A stretch of DNA of 64,000 bases, from the NCBI GenBank assembly GCA_040954595.2, contig CM082586.2, forward strand, positions 8,556,001 to 8,620,000, read 5' to 3'. A model generated the notes under the pieces. The model did not search any database. It saw only the letters and a program-made list of their open reading frames with translations, and had not been told where the DNA came from. The translations under genes and the position numbers were made by a program. Numbering within the stretch: the stretch's first letter is position 1; every line of letters begins with the position of its first letter. Source of the stretch: Balanoglossus misakiensis. Lineage: Eukaryota > Hemichordata. Shown one piece after another: positions 54,756 to 64,000 of the stretch.

Positions 54756-56465
54756 TATCATAGGATCACACGAAACAATAAACAGTTACTGCTGCATTAT
54801 ATTTGTGGTCACACCACAAACAACTGGTTCGTATAGCCACAACAGTACGATCCCGAAAACTGGATAGATTAGTACAAATGCAAAATTATGGTCACATTTG
54901 CGTGATCAACTAACTAGGCATGTGGTATAGGTCGAATACTGAACCGACTGCAATCGACCCAGCTGATCGTTTTATTATCGATAGCTCGGGCAATGCATGG
55001 ATAATTCTAGCTTTGAAGCATGTATTTTGGTATGGACGATTGACACTTGGGGAAGGGGGTTAGGATCTCGTACTGATGTGTTACGAATGGATCGTTTACG
55101 AATAAACCGCGAGTATCGGAGAGTGCGATAATAGTTCATGAAAGCACGCAAATGTCCATACATGTACATAGACAATGTGTGCCGAAATGTGATGAGCAAA
55201 TGTCTAACACAAATGTGGGGGCGCTATTCCCTATAGCGTAACACAGGAGCGTGGTTCCATGTACATGTTATTTGTCGGGATTTATTGCTCACAAATCTGT
55301 ATAGGCCTATGTCGTTCTTCTCACAAATATAGATGTTGTAATGCAAATTTAGGCTAAAAAGGGAGAAAGTTATATGCGGCTACACACAATGCCTGCGTAC
55401 GTGACAGATTTCGATCATAAGTTAGTATAAAACCATCGCAACATTGATACTCAAACCACTTATCAGCTTACACTTCACGTCAATGTTATTTCCGGCCATG
55501 TATTTACTCCTTACTTATTCGGCCAGACTACTGTGACCTTTTGAACAAGAAAAGAAAACATGTTTCGGTCGGCAAATCAGAGTAAAAGTTGTCGGTTTTG
55601 CGCTGATGTGAATTTTTTCACACTAATTTCCAATTCTGAGAGAATTTTATACTGATGCAAGCCTATCGCAATCGCATGAATCGGACATTCTTCCGTGTAC
55701 GTTTTCTTGCGTCAAGTTATTGTTGGATGTAGTAGATTTAGTTCATTTAATTTTGGGGATAGTTACAGGCAGTTGCGACATTTCCAACTGGTATTGTATA
55801 TAATCTTTCCGCATTTCGGTATAATACTAGAATTTCGGCAAAATACTAGGCTTATTCCAAACTGTGTTTGAATAATGTCTTTTTCAATTAATTGTGCCCA
55901 AGTCATTCATAATTTAATCTTGTCTTACAGTATCCCGTTCGAATTCAGATTGATCGTCCTGTTATTGTAGCAGCTATCTGGTGTCTATATAGTCATTAAT
56001 TAGGCATAAACTGGTAATATCCGATATAGGGTACCATCAGACTTCCAAAATACTTTCCTTCGAGAGACGAAATAATCAAAAGGATGCAATAATAAGACGC
56101 ACTGTGGAAGTTTGTAATTATTTTGTGGCACTGGTGCAAGTGCATGCAACGAATTATACTTGACCCTGCAGCCTTGAGCTGTGTGGCGGTGGAGAAACCT
56201 GTCAGGCAGATTCACGTGATTGTCGTTGAGGGCGATGCGCATGCGTTGTGCTGCAGTTGGTGCAGCTGGTATGTGCGGCTCTGCCTGGACGGCTTTGTGA
56301 ACTTTCGTGAGCGGTTTGAATGGGGCGCCCAGCCCTCAGAATGGAATATTATGAAGTACTGACCCTCAGAATGGAATATTATCTAAGTATTGGCCACCAG
56401 TCCGGGTGCAAGTTTTATCATAGACGGTAGAAATGTTGCTAGCTGAGGCCAGGACGTTTACCCGA

Positions 56466-56644
56466 TGACGTCATGTAATATGGCCGCGCAAGTCTCCATC
56501 TGACGAGAATATTCGAGAGGGATGTGTAATGCCCTCAGAAAATGGAGTATAATTTGTGTGCGCGTTTGAATCCAAGATTTGTGCTGGAGTTAGCCCGGAT
56601 GCACAGTGTGCATGGAATGTCAAGTTGGACGCCTTGATGTTTCA
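56466..56644 (+). promoter_or_regulatory. candidate promoter and first untranslated exon of a plus-strand gene
   Basis: A full palindromic CRE (TGACGTCA, 56466-56473) is followed by AATATGGCCGCGC and, downstream, a donor-like TTCA|GTGAGT at 56645. Together these resemble a CpG-type promoter and non-coding first exon. The link to the exons at 59543, 59720 and 62447 is inference. Confidence 0.35.
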
Positions 56645-57718
56645 GTGAGTATTATTTAAGCTTTACTTTTGGAAGTTTTGCCCCCGGTTTTGCCATGAAT
56701 AATTTGTAAATGTACATGTAAAAAATTTGTGACGCAGTTACTCCTAAGTACCATGTAGGTACGGGGCCAAATGTGTCAGAGTCCATAAAAATACCGGTAA
56801 TTTACGCAAAGAGTGATTTTTAGTTAGAATTTTACAACTTTGAGTCAGTACGCATTTTATTACGGGGTGTTCAGTATCAAGCTGTGTACATATGTTCTAA
56901 AAGTTGACCCATTTTGAGATCATTTAGGGATTTCTAGTCACAATATTTGGGTCGATTTCATTTCATTTGGCCGCTGTTCTGTTGCATATGCATGTCAAGT
57001 CTTTTTTTCAAAGTTATGGAAACATTTCCAATGTTATCCTTATTGACACATCCCGTGATGTTTTTTTACGTGCGTGTCAATCGATAGTCTTGTGGTATGC
57101 GTTCTTTTTGTGCTGATCCATATAAAACAACGTCATCAGTCATCAGTTGTCTGAATAGTTGCACACCAGGCATCAGTTCCGAAAAATGATGCTCGGTCGC
57201 TTCAAAAACGACATATTGTGCATGTGCGAAATGGAAATTTTAGTAAACAAAGATGTCCTTACACTTTACCATACACTGTGTATCGTGAGTTCTTATGCAA
57301 AGCTGCGGATGAGATGTGTAACAAAACACATATTGACTGGCTTTTTGGGCAAAAGCATACGTTTTTCATCCCTCAGGACTGTGAGTCACCCCAAAACAGA
57401 CTGTTTTCCGAGGCCAAAGAGATAACTCACAATCCCTCGGCAGTGTTTCATCTAGACAAAGATCTAGACAGGGGGATGGGGGGGGGGGATTAAACCCCTG
57501 TTGACATGTTGGCACCCCCTAGCAAGGGGGGATCAGTGCCCCTTAAAATGATGTCACTCACATGTTGAAGATATTACAGTACCCCCTTGCCAAATATTCT
57601 GGCAAAGGGGGACATATCCCCCTGCCGATGCCGTCCTGGATAAAACACTGCCTCGGGTTACAGACGTATGCTGTTTCCCTCATGGCAAGTCAATATGTGT
57701 ATACTGTATCCAAAGACT

Positions 57719-57815
57719 CCATGTATGTATGTATGTCTGTCTGTCCACATCAAGACTTAAAAACCGCTGCGTGTATGACCTAGATATATGGTGTGTAGAT
57801 GCAGGCCAGACCACA
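57719..57815 (-). repeat. truncated, diverged copy of family F (right part)
   Basis: On the minus strand, GCCTGCATCTACACACCATA and GCAGCGGTTTTTAAGTCTTG followed by ATGTGGACAGACAGACATAC correspond to the right third of the complete copies. Confidence 0.75.
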
Positions 57816-58749
57816 GGGGACACTCCCTCCGCGATTTTGTTTGTTTGTTTGTCGTTGTTGTTGTTGATGATGATTTTTGGCATAATAAACAAATACATAT
57901 TTCTTTATTAATAAATATGGTTTGTTGACATGTAACGGTTAGGGTATTATCAACGGTTAGGGTTTGTGTTGGCATTTTTTTTAGATCCACGGCCCCGGAC
58001 ATATCACTAAGCCAGGTGTTCATTGTTTGCAACACTTGAAGTCAATTTGCTACAGTAACAGTGCTGACTATGCACAAAGCGAAGCAAAGTGTTCAAAACT
58101 GATGGAGTTTTAGATTTCAAAGTCACTTTTTGGACCTGATTCTGCTTCAAGTCGCAGAATTTTTGTAGCTTCAGATATCTCACAGATAATAAATTGCCTC
58201 GCCCTCAGATTTCAAAAGACAAAATGATTCATTGGTCAGCTCCATCTACTGATGCATTGCTGATCAAAAAAATTCTGACAACTGGTTAGAAGTTAACAGG
58301 CAGGGGTTTACTTCATTTCTGCCACTTTTCAACTTATCTTGTTAAAACTCACAAATTTAGTGTACTGTAATGTAAATGTAGTGCAAATTCTCCCAGGCTG
58401 ATATTTTGATGGAAACTTTGTTAATGTTAGAGTAATTTTGCAGACATTCCTTGATATTCCACCATAATTCTCTCAGTCAAAGTTATTCAGTCAGCTCTGT
58501 AAATGATGACAAATAACTTGTATTCATGTCTCATGTCAAGATGATTGGAAAAAAAATGTTTAGAACTGACATGGTCATGATTAAACTGGTTTCATTTCAA
58601 ACACCCATATACAATTAGAATCATCAATGTCAAAAAAAGTCTTACTCATCCCACATTTTGTTACATGACACAGATCAGTGTTGTTGTATGTACACTGTGT
58701 GTACAAAAATCTATGACGTACAGGTATGTTTGTGGTAGCGAGTAGGTAT

Positions 58750-59060
58750 GTACTATGACCGGGTATGTTGGTTTCCAGTATGTATGTTTGGGGAAGGGCT
58801 GTCTGTGTTTCTATGACTATGTATACCGGTATGTCGTGTGTAATGTCTAGATTTACATGCAAGTGAAGTCCATCCACCTGCAAAAACTTTAGTACTGCTG
58901 CATATATCACTGATATTTGATGTATAGCTGTATGTTGGACTGGAGATGGGCTTCAGCTCAAAGTTACTAGTACTTATCTCTTTAATAAATATGCAAATGA
59001 GCTGAAAACCATCTAAAATGGTTAAAATTGAAGAACTACTGGTCACTGATAGACTGCCTT
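58750..59060 (-). repeat. older, diverged copy of family F (right part)
   Basis: On the minus strand, AGCTCATTTGCATATTTATT and CAAATATCAGTGATATATGC with AAGTTTTTGCAGGTGGATGG align to the family F right third, with many changes. Confidence 0.6.
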
Positions 59061-59542
59061 GAAAATTGGTGTGCATTTAAATACCTTTAGATGATGTCAT
59101 TCATTTTGTTGTGCCTACAATATTTTTATACAATTCTTTGTAATATTTTATTATCAGTCAGGCTATAAGCTTACTTCGGAGCCTTCAAATTGAAAGCGCG
59201 AGTTATGAATGAAGCCATTTGAGTTTACAATATGTCAAATTCCAATGGGAATTCAACCATGCATGTACATTGAATGGTGGTCACATGTTTTGTCACCTGA
59301 TATTCCAGTCGGGAATGACTTAACTAAATGTATGAATTTTTCGCCACGTTCTTATTGCTTGTTTTTCACCATGTGTCATTTTTACCACATTTTGCGAATG
59401 TGGTGAGCCTTAACACAACCCCTGACATTTAAACATGAAGATAAAGATACATGTATACTATGTTTGAATGTCTCTTCCCATGATTTCCATACTCAAAATT
59501 TTGATTTTTGCTCAAAATTGTTTTCAACTTTCTTTCTTGCAG

Positions 59543-59648
59543 GAGGAACTTTCCATGAAATCTGACAAGACTATAGTGGGGAAAAGTTGAAGATTACAGA
59601 AATGGATATACACTACTACTGTTACTACAGCTGATCATTGAGAGGGAA
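59543..59648 (+). other. candidate untranslated exon
   Basis: Acceptor CTTTCTTTCTTGCAG is strong. A donor-like GGGAA|GTATTA follows at 59649. The stretch has stops in all frames, so if transcribed it would be 5' UTR of the gene whose coding may start at 62456. Confidence 0.3.
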
Positions 59649-59719
59649 GTATTATTTTTTATTTATTAATACTGTTTATTTTATTCTTTTGCGTGAAAGA
59701 TGCAATGTATATGTTGTAG

Positions 59720-59760
59720 GATGATGCAGGATTACAAACACTAGCCTGTTGCAAAACATG
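59720..59760 (+). other. candidate 41-nt untranslated exon
   Basis: TTGTAG precedes GATGATGCAGG, and AACATG|GTAAGC ends it. The donor is good, but the acceptor's pyrimidine tract is weak. Confidence 0.25.
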
Positions 59761-60280
59761 GTAAGCATCTGCTAATGCTATTCAGTTTTGGTGTATATGA
59801 TGTTCAAACGCAAATTTATGGTAAGGATGATGAGTGTACTGTTTTGATCACACCATCGGTCACATTAAAATTGGAGCAATTGTATGTCTTAAAATCAATA
59901 ACAATTGAAAGAAAAAGTTAATATAAGAGCAGTCGATCTGTGAATGAAATGTGTATTAGAAACAGTACAATGCATAGATCTAATAGATACTTTAAGTGAA
60001 CACCAGTGCATTGGGTTTTGTTATCAAAAAGGTTAGATTGTAGTTTGCAGACTGTAGGTTGATTTTAGACAGAACATTTTATGAAGTGTGAAATTAAGAA
60101 ATGATTCAATAATAGACAGGATAACAGTATCAAATTTATGAAAATTATAATCTTTGGTGTTTGCAGTATAAGGTATGATAAAGTTTCAATGTAAATATTA
60201 AACAGGAATATCCTTGTACAAATTATTCAGTACAAATATGAAACATTGACAATAATGATTAGGTGATAATAATGTGCACA

Positions 60281-60312
<32 letters not shown>

Positions 60313-60313
60313 A
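60281..60313. repeat. (GAT)n microsatellite
   Basis: About eleven GAT units. Confidence 0.9.
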
Positions 60314-62013
60314 ACAGTTGTTTCTGCATTGTGGATGTCAGCTTGGTATTGTCAGATGTGGGTGGATCTTCAGGATACTTTGAGATGAAGAGGCTGGAGA
60401 ATGAATATGTTTCAAATGATATAGGTGGTGATTGTTTGAATGGTCCATAATAATGGGTGTAATGTTGTATCTGTTAGGCTTGGCATTGTGGTTGTAGTGG
60501 TATTAATTAACAGAACAATAATGCTAGTGAAGGTTTAATTTAACCATAAATGTAAGACAGAGACTTTTTTCATTGAAACAGTCAGCCAGGTTCATCTTAA
60601 ATATTCATCAGAATTGGTAGCCTAAACACTCATATATGCATAGCTGATATTGTATACCCATACATTGTGATTCTGTGTACAAATTAGAGTAAGATGATCC
60701 TAGTACATAGAGCTGTTGGTGAAAACATTTATGACCGATGTAGATAAAATCATTGATAAAACCATGCATTTCTTTTCCCCTAAATGTGACTACAGGTGCT
60801 ATGATGATTAGTTATGACGTCACTAACAATTTTCTTACACATGCGCTCATTGTTATATACCGTATATAGGACTAGGTATTATGTTGAGATATTGTCTTGA
60901 CACTGATTTATGTAATGCAATGACACTGCAGTTGGATTGACTGTGGTATTTAATGTGTTTTTGTATAATATTACATTTCTTACAGGCAGGGCAAACAAAT
61001 GTGTTGAATACCACTCTATGTGTGAGTGGAATGCAAAAAAGTGTGACTACATGTATGTCACACAAGGGATATTTACTTATAATTGCTGAATGTGTATTTT
61101 TCTATAGATCTGGTAGTATCTATAGATATAAAGTGTTCACTAATGGGTTCTCTTAATAACCAAATGAGTTTCATAAGTTGTGATAGTTGATATATACTTG
61201 ATAATCTGTACGGGCAAAGTGTCACATGTGACTAAAAGTGGGTTTCCCCATTCTGACCTGGCCAGTCAGATTTGGGGATGTCATTACAAACCTTGCACTC
61301 GCAAACAGTACATACCTTGCACACACAAACATGACATACTGTACACGTACTGGTGTAAGCAACCACTCACTCAGAGTGTTGATTGGTAACAAAGTAGTAT
61401 ATTTTATGATTAAGACTTTTAATGCTGCGTTATTATGTGTATTATCATAATGATTTTTATATGTGGAACATGTGTCTTTTATTTTACAGGTACATTGCAT
61501 TGCACTATTGATTCCAGATTATGTGATCATATAACTGCATTATGTAGGATTTGTATTTCAGATATGATTTATTCTTTTCAATACCATCCTGTCAGTTTCA
61601 CCAACAGCTCTTTGTCTTCTCCCTTTTCATCGAGCACTCATTTCTGTTTTTGGAAGTTGCATTAATTTAGTAAATCAACATTGAAAAATACTGGTGTATG
61701 ATATCAGCTATGCAGATTTATAATTACCATTTGAAAGTTCAATATTAAAAAAAAATTCTTAGACTTCTAAATTATGTACTGATAATAATAAACATATAAT
61801 ATTTAAGAGTATAACAAAGCTAGATTAATAAACAAGAGACTATGGACTTTGTAGAATGTCATTGGATGAAAGTTTCTGACTTTCATTGGTCAATTAATAT
61901 TTTGATTCTATTCCTGTAATGTTGTGATGGTGGTCACAGTTTTGATGGTAATTGTAAAATGCTGTGTATATGGTGGTAACGTTGATGGTTATTTCTGATT
62001 TTGATGGCGGTTG

Positions 62014-62014
<1 letters not shown>

Positions 62015-62052
<38 letters not shown>

Positions 62053-62067
62053 CGATGATGATGATGA
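62015..62067. repeat. (GAT)n microsatellite
   Basis: About seventeen GAT units, interrupted once by GAC. Confidence 0.9.
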
Positions 62068-62446
62068 AAATACAGTAATTTGTGATGATGAGTTTTTATT
62101 TATACTTGTCAAGTACACTTAGCTAAAAGGCAAAATTTAGTAATTATGTAGTATGATGATATTAGGTAATAACAGTTTTGAGGACTTTCTTGAACTTGTA
62201 AATTGAAATGATGATTTTCTAAAAGGAGCTCAAACTAGAAAATGGTATAATACAGAAATTACATAATATGTAGAAAGGAGGTAACTACAGTAATAATTTG
62301 TTGATAATTTGTGTAATTTTAGTTTCATATGGGACTGCATCATTGACAATGATTTGGTAACTGAGTACTGGTCCATTTTTCTCCCATGGAAGTGGAGATA
62401 GTGTCACGTTTTATAAGTCTTTTGGGTAAAGAAATAAGTTTATCAG

Positions 62447-62518
62447 AGTATTTCAATGGGTAATGTGCATCAACTGGCTAACGAGCCAACAAAGAAAGAC
62501 AATGAAAGTATACCAGAG
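62447..62518 (+). CDS. candidate first coding exon, MGNVHQLANE... (possible N-myristoylated protein)
   Basis: Acceptor GTTTATCAG precedes AGTATTTCAATGGG. The ATG at 62456 opens MGNVHQLANEPTKKDNESIP and a final E, ending at donor GAG|GTAACA in phase 0. Met-Gly-Asn at the start is compatible with N-myristoylation and membrane targeting, although position 6 is not the preferred Ser/Thr. The rest of the gene lies beyond the window. Formin-like (FMNL) proteins begin MGN and have a similar short lead exon, but the match is too short to claim. Confidence 0.35.
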
Positions 62519-62627
62519 GTAACATCAAACCTGCCCTGTCTATTATAATGAATTAATATTTACTATTTATTATTTGTTGCAGGTTTTAGGGTATGTTAGC
62601 AGCCAAGTTACAGTCTTTACCAGTCAA

Positions 62628-63548
62628 TCAGTTATAATTATTTACACATCTTTTCTCATTAGTTTCAGATTTCCATGATGCAGTATAGCCTCCATCCCAT
62701 GATGCAGTATAGTCTCCATCCCATGATGCAGTATAGCCTCTAGCCCATGATGCAGTATAGCCTCCATCCCATGATGCAGTATAGCCTCCATCCCATGATG
62801 CAGTATAGCCTCCATCCCATGATGCAGTATAGCCTCCAGCCCATGATGCAGTATAGCCTCCATCCCATGATGCAGTATAGCCTCCATCCCATGATGCAGT
62901 ATAGCCTCCATCCCATGATGCAGTATAGCCTCCATCCCATGATGCAGTATAGCCTCCAGCCCATGATGCAGTGTAGCCTCCAGCCCATGATGCAGTATAG
63001 CCTCCATCCCATGATGCAGTATAGCCTGCATCCCATGATGCAGTATAGCCTCCAGCCCATGATGCAGTGTAGCCTCCAGCCCATGATGCAGTATAGCCTC
63101 CATCCCATGATGCAGTATAGCCTCCATCCCATGATGCAGTATAGCCTCCAGCCCATGATGCAGTATAGCCTCCATCCCATGATGCAGTATAGCCTCCAGC
63201 CCATGATGCAGTATAGCCTCCATCCCATGATGCAGTGTAGCCTCCAGCCCATGATGCAGTGTAGCCTCCATCCCATGATGCAGTATAGCCTCCATCCCAT
63301 GATGCAGTATAGCCTCCATCCCATGATGCAGTATAGCCTCCAGCCCATGATGCCGTATAGCCTCCATCCCATGATGCAGTATAGCCTCCATCCCATGATG
63401 CAGTATAGCCTCCATCCCATGATGCAGTATAGCCTCCATCCCATGATGCAGTATAGCCTCCAGCCCATGATGCAGTGTAGCCTCCAGCCCATGATGCAAT
63501 ATATCCTCCTGTCCAGACGCCAAACGCATACAGGTAACCAGGTAACAT
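62628..63548 (-). other. 306-codon open frame across the minisatellite (GYTASW[D/A]G)n
   Basis: In this frame the unit is an octapeptide GGYTASWD or GGYTASWA. The GTATAG/GTGTAG variant is silent for Tyr here but not in the other minus frames, and the diverged edge unit still reads GGYIASWAG. Against coding: three other frames are equally open, there is no signal peptide or neighbouring domain, and no splice context was found. Confidence 0.2.
62673..63512. repeat. 24-bp minisatellite, about 35 units
   Basis: The unit GATGCAGTATAGCCTCCATC + CCAT repeats head to tail. Only a few sites vary: CCATCCC/CCAGCCC, GTATAG/GTGTAG, and one-off changes. The edge units (near 62680-62720 and 63490-63512) are the most diverged. 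Because 24 is divisible by three and no unit carries a stop in four frames, three minus frames and one plus frame stay open throughout. Confidence 0.95.
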
Positions 63549-64000
63549 GATTCATGAGGTGTTAGTATGCAAATTAATTTTGTGTGAGCAGCCATTGAGT
63601 CATTACATTCATAAGCCACAAAGAAAATCTGAATGTCAGAAATGTCCATAGATTCACGTACAAGTCTTATGGTGTCTTGCATTCATGAAGACAAAAGAGT
63701 ATATTTACATCATTTTGTTTGACACAAAAATACTCAGAAATATTTTTCATTTTTGCTGATAACAGTTTCTCCCTGATGATCAACATCTGCCAAACTGGAT
63801 ATGTAGGAATTCCTGTAAAGCAGCCAAGCAGAGTTCAAAGGTAACATTTCAGCTGTAAACACCATTATCGAGGCATATGGTACAATTATTTTTTTATGAC
63901 TTGACCCCAATTTCTGTACAACTTGGTACATAGACAATGTACTGTGACACATATGCACATCAAGTTATTTTGCAGTTTGATCCAGTAACAAAAAAAATCA
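63549..64000. other. non-coding right edge
   Basis: No supported exon. A 74-codon minus-strand frame at about 63734-63958 lacks any recognisable feature. Confidence 0.35.

Larger units (their letters stand above)
52322..56465. other. non-coding tract upstream of the CILP-like gene
   Basis: It should include the CILP-like promoter and a possible 5' UTR exon; neither can be placed. A diverged MITE-like stretch lies at about 54395-54490 (GAGATCTATAACCGATCATG; AGTGAGTGGCCACAC), resembling family B. No coding exon was recognised. Confidence 0.35.

Noticed and set aside
62673-63512. CRISPR array
   Set aside because: Units are directly abutting 24-mers with no unique spacers, in a eukaryotic genome.
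62642-63682. Long open frames of 267-346 codons across 62.6-63.7 kb as ordinary genes
   Set aside because: They are alternative readings of the same 24-bp minisatellite, which is open in four frames, so length is not evidence of coding.

Overview
The window reads as nuclear DNA of an invertebrate deuterostome. Hemichordate or cephalochordate is my best guess; the sequence alone does not settle it. The DNA is AT-rich, with short exons split by GT-AG introns, long non-coding tracts, many microsatellites and many short inverted-repeat transposons. No bacterial-style operons, rRNA, tRNA or CRISPR arrays were found.

Three genes can be recognised and assembled exon by exon with consistent splice phases, all on the minus strand. 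(1) A Barx-family homeobox gene occupies 10834-14068: three exons, 209 aa, with an FFIDDIL repressor-like motif, a homeodomain and the C-terminal KPKGRPKK tail. (2) An ARHGAP18/28/40-family RhoGAP occupies 25400-39105: 17 exons and 636 aa, from the conserved N-terminal exon to the stop. The first coding exon is not resolved. (3) A CILP-like (cartilage intermediate layer protein) gene occupies 44085-52309: seven coding exons, 1415 aa. It encodes an N-terminal membrane anchor, a Ser/Thr-rich stalk, one thrombospondin type 1 domain, a Cys-rich/carboxypeptidase-regulatory-like module, one Ig domain and a long CILP core with an RKKR site. Its C-terminal module is duplicated, and the second copy carries a strange Trp/Tyr-rich insert.

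Two partial plus-strand genes sit at the edges. The last two exons of a highly charged, unrecognised protein lie at 344-1518. At the right edge there is a likely first coding exon at 62456-62518 (possibly N-myristoylated), with candidate untranslated exons back to a CRE-containing promoter-like site at about 56466.

The rest is dominated by mobile and repetitive DNA. There are TTAA-flanked MITEs of at least three families, TTA/TAA-flanked Harbinger-like MITEs, a TA-flanked and an 8-bp-TSD element side by side at 41-43 kb, a 617-bp foldback palindrome at 20.2-20.8 kb, and a dispersed element with common ends at 33.0-34.6 kb and 47.3-48.6 kb. Inside the 33-kb copy, four 239-bp tandem units each carry a nuclear-receptor-like array (DR1 plus DR4). 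A nearly homogeneous 24-bp minisatellite of about 35 units lies at 62673-63512. I found no clear new multigene system. The most unusual items are the CILP-like protein's duplicated and aromatic C-terminus and the DR1/DR4 tandem array.
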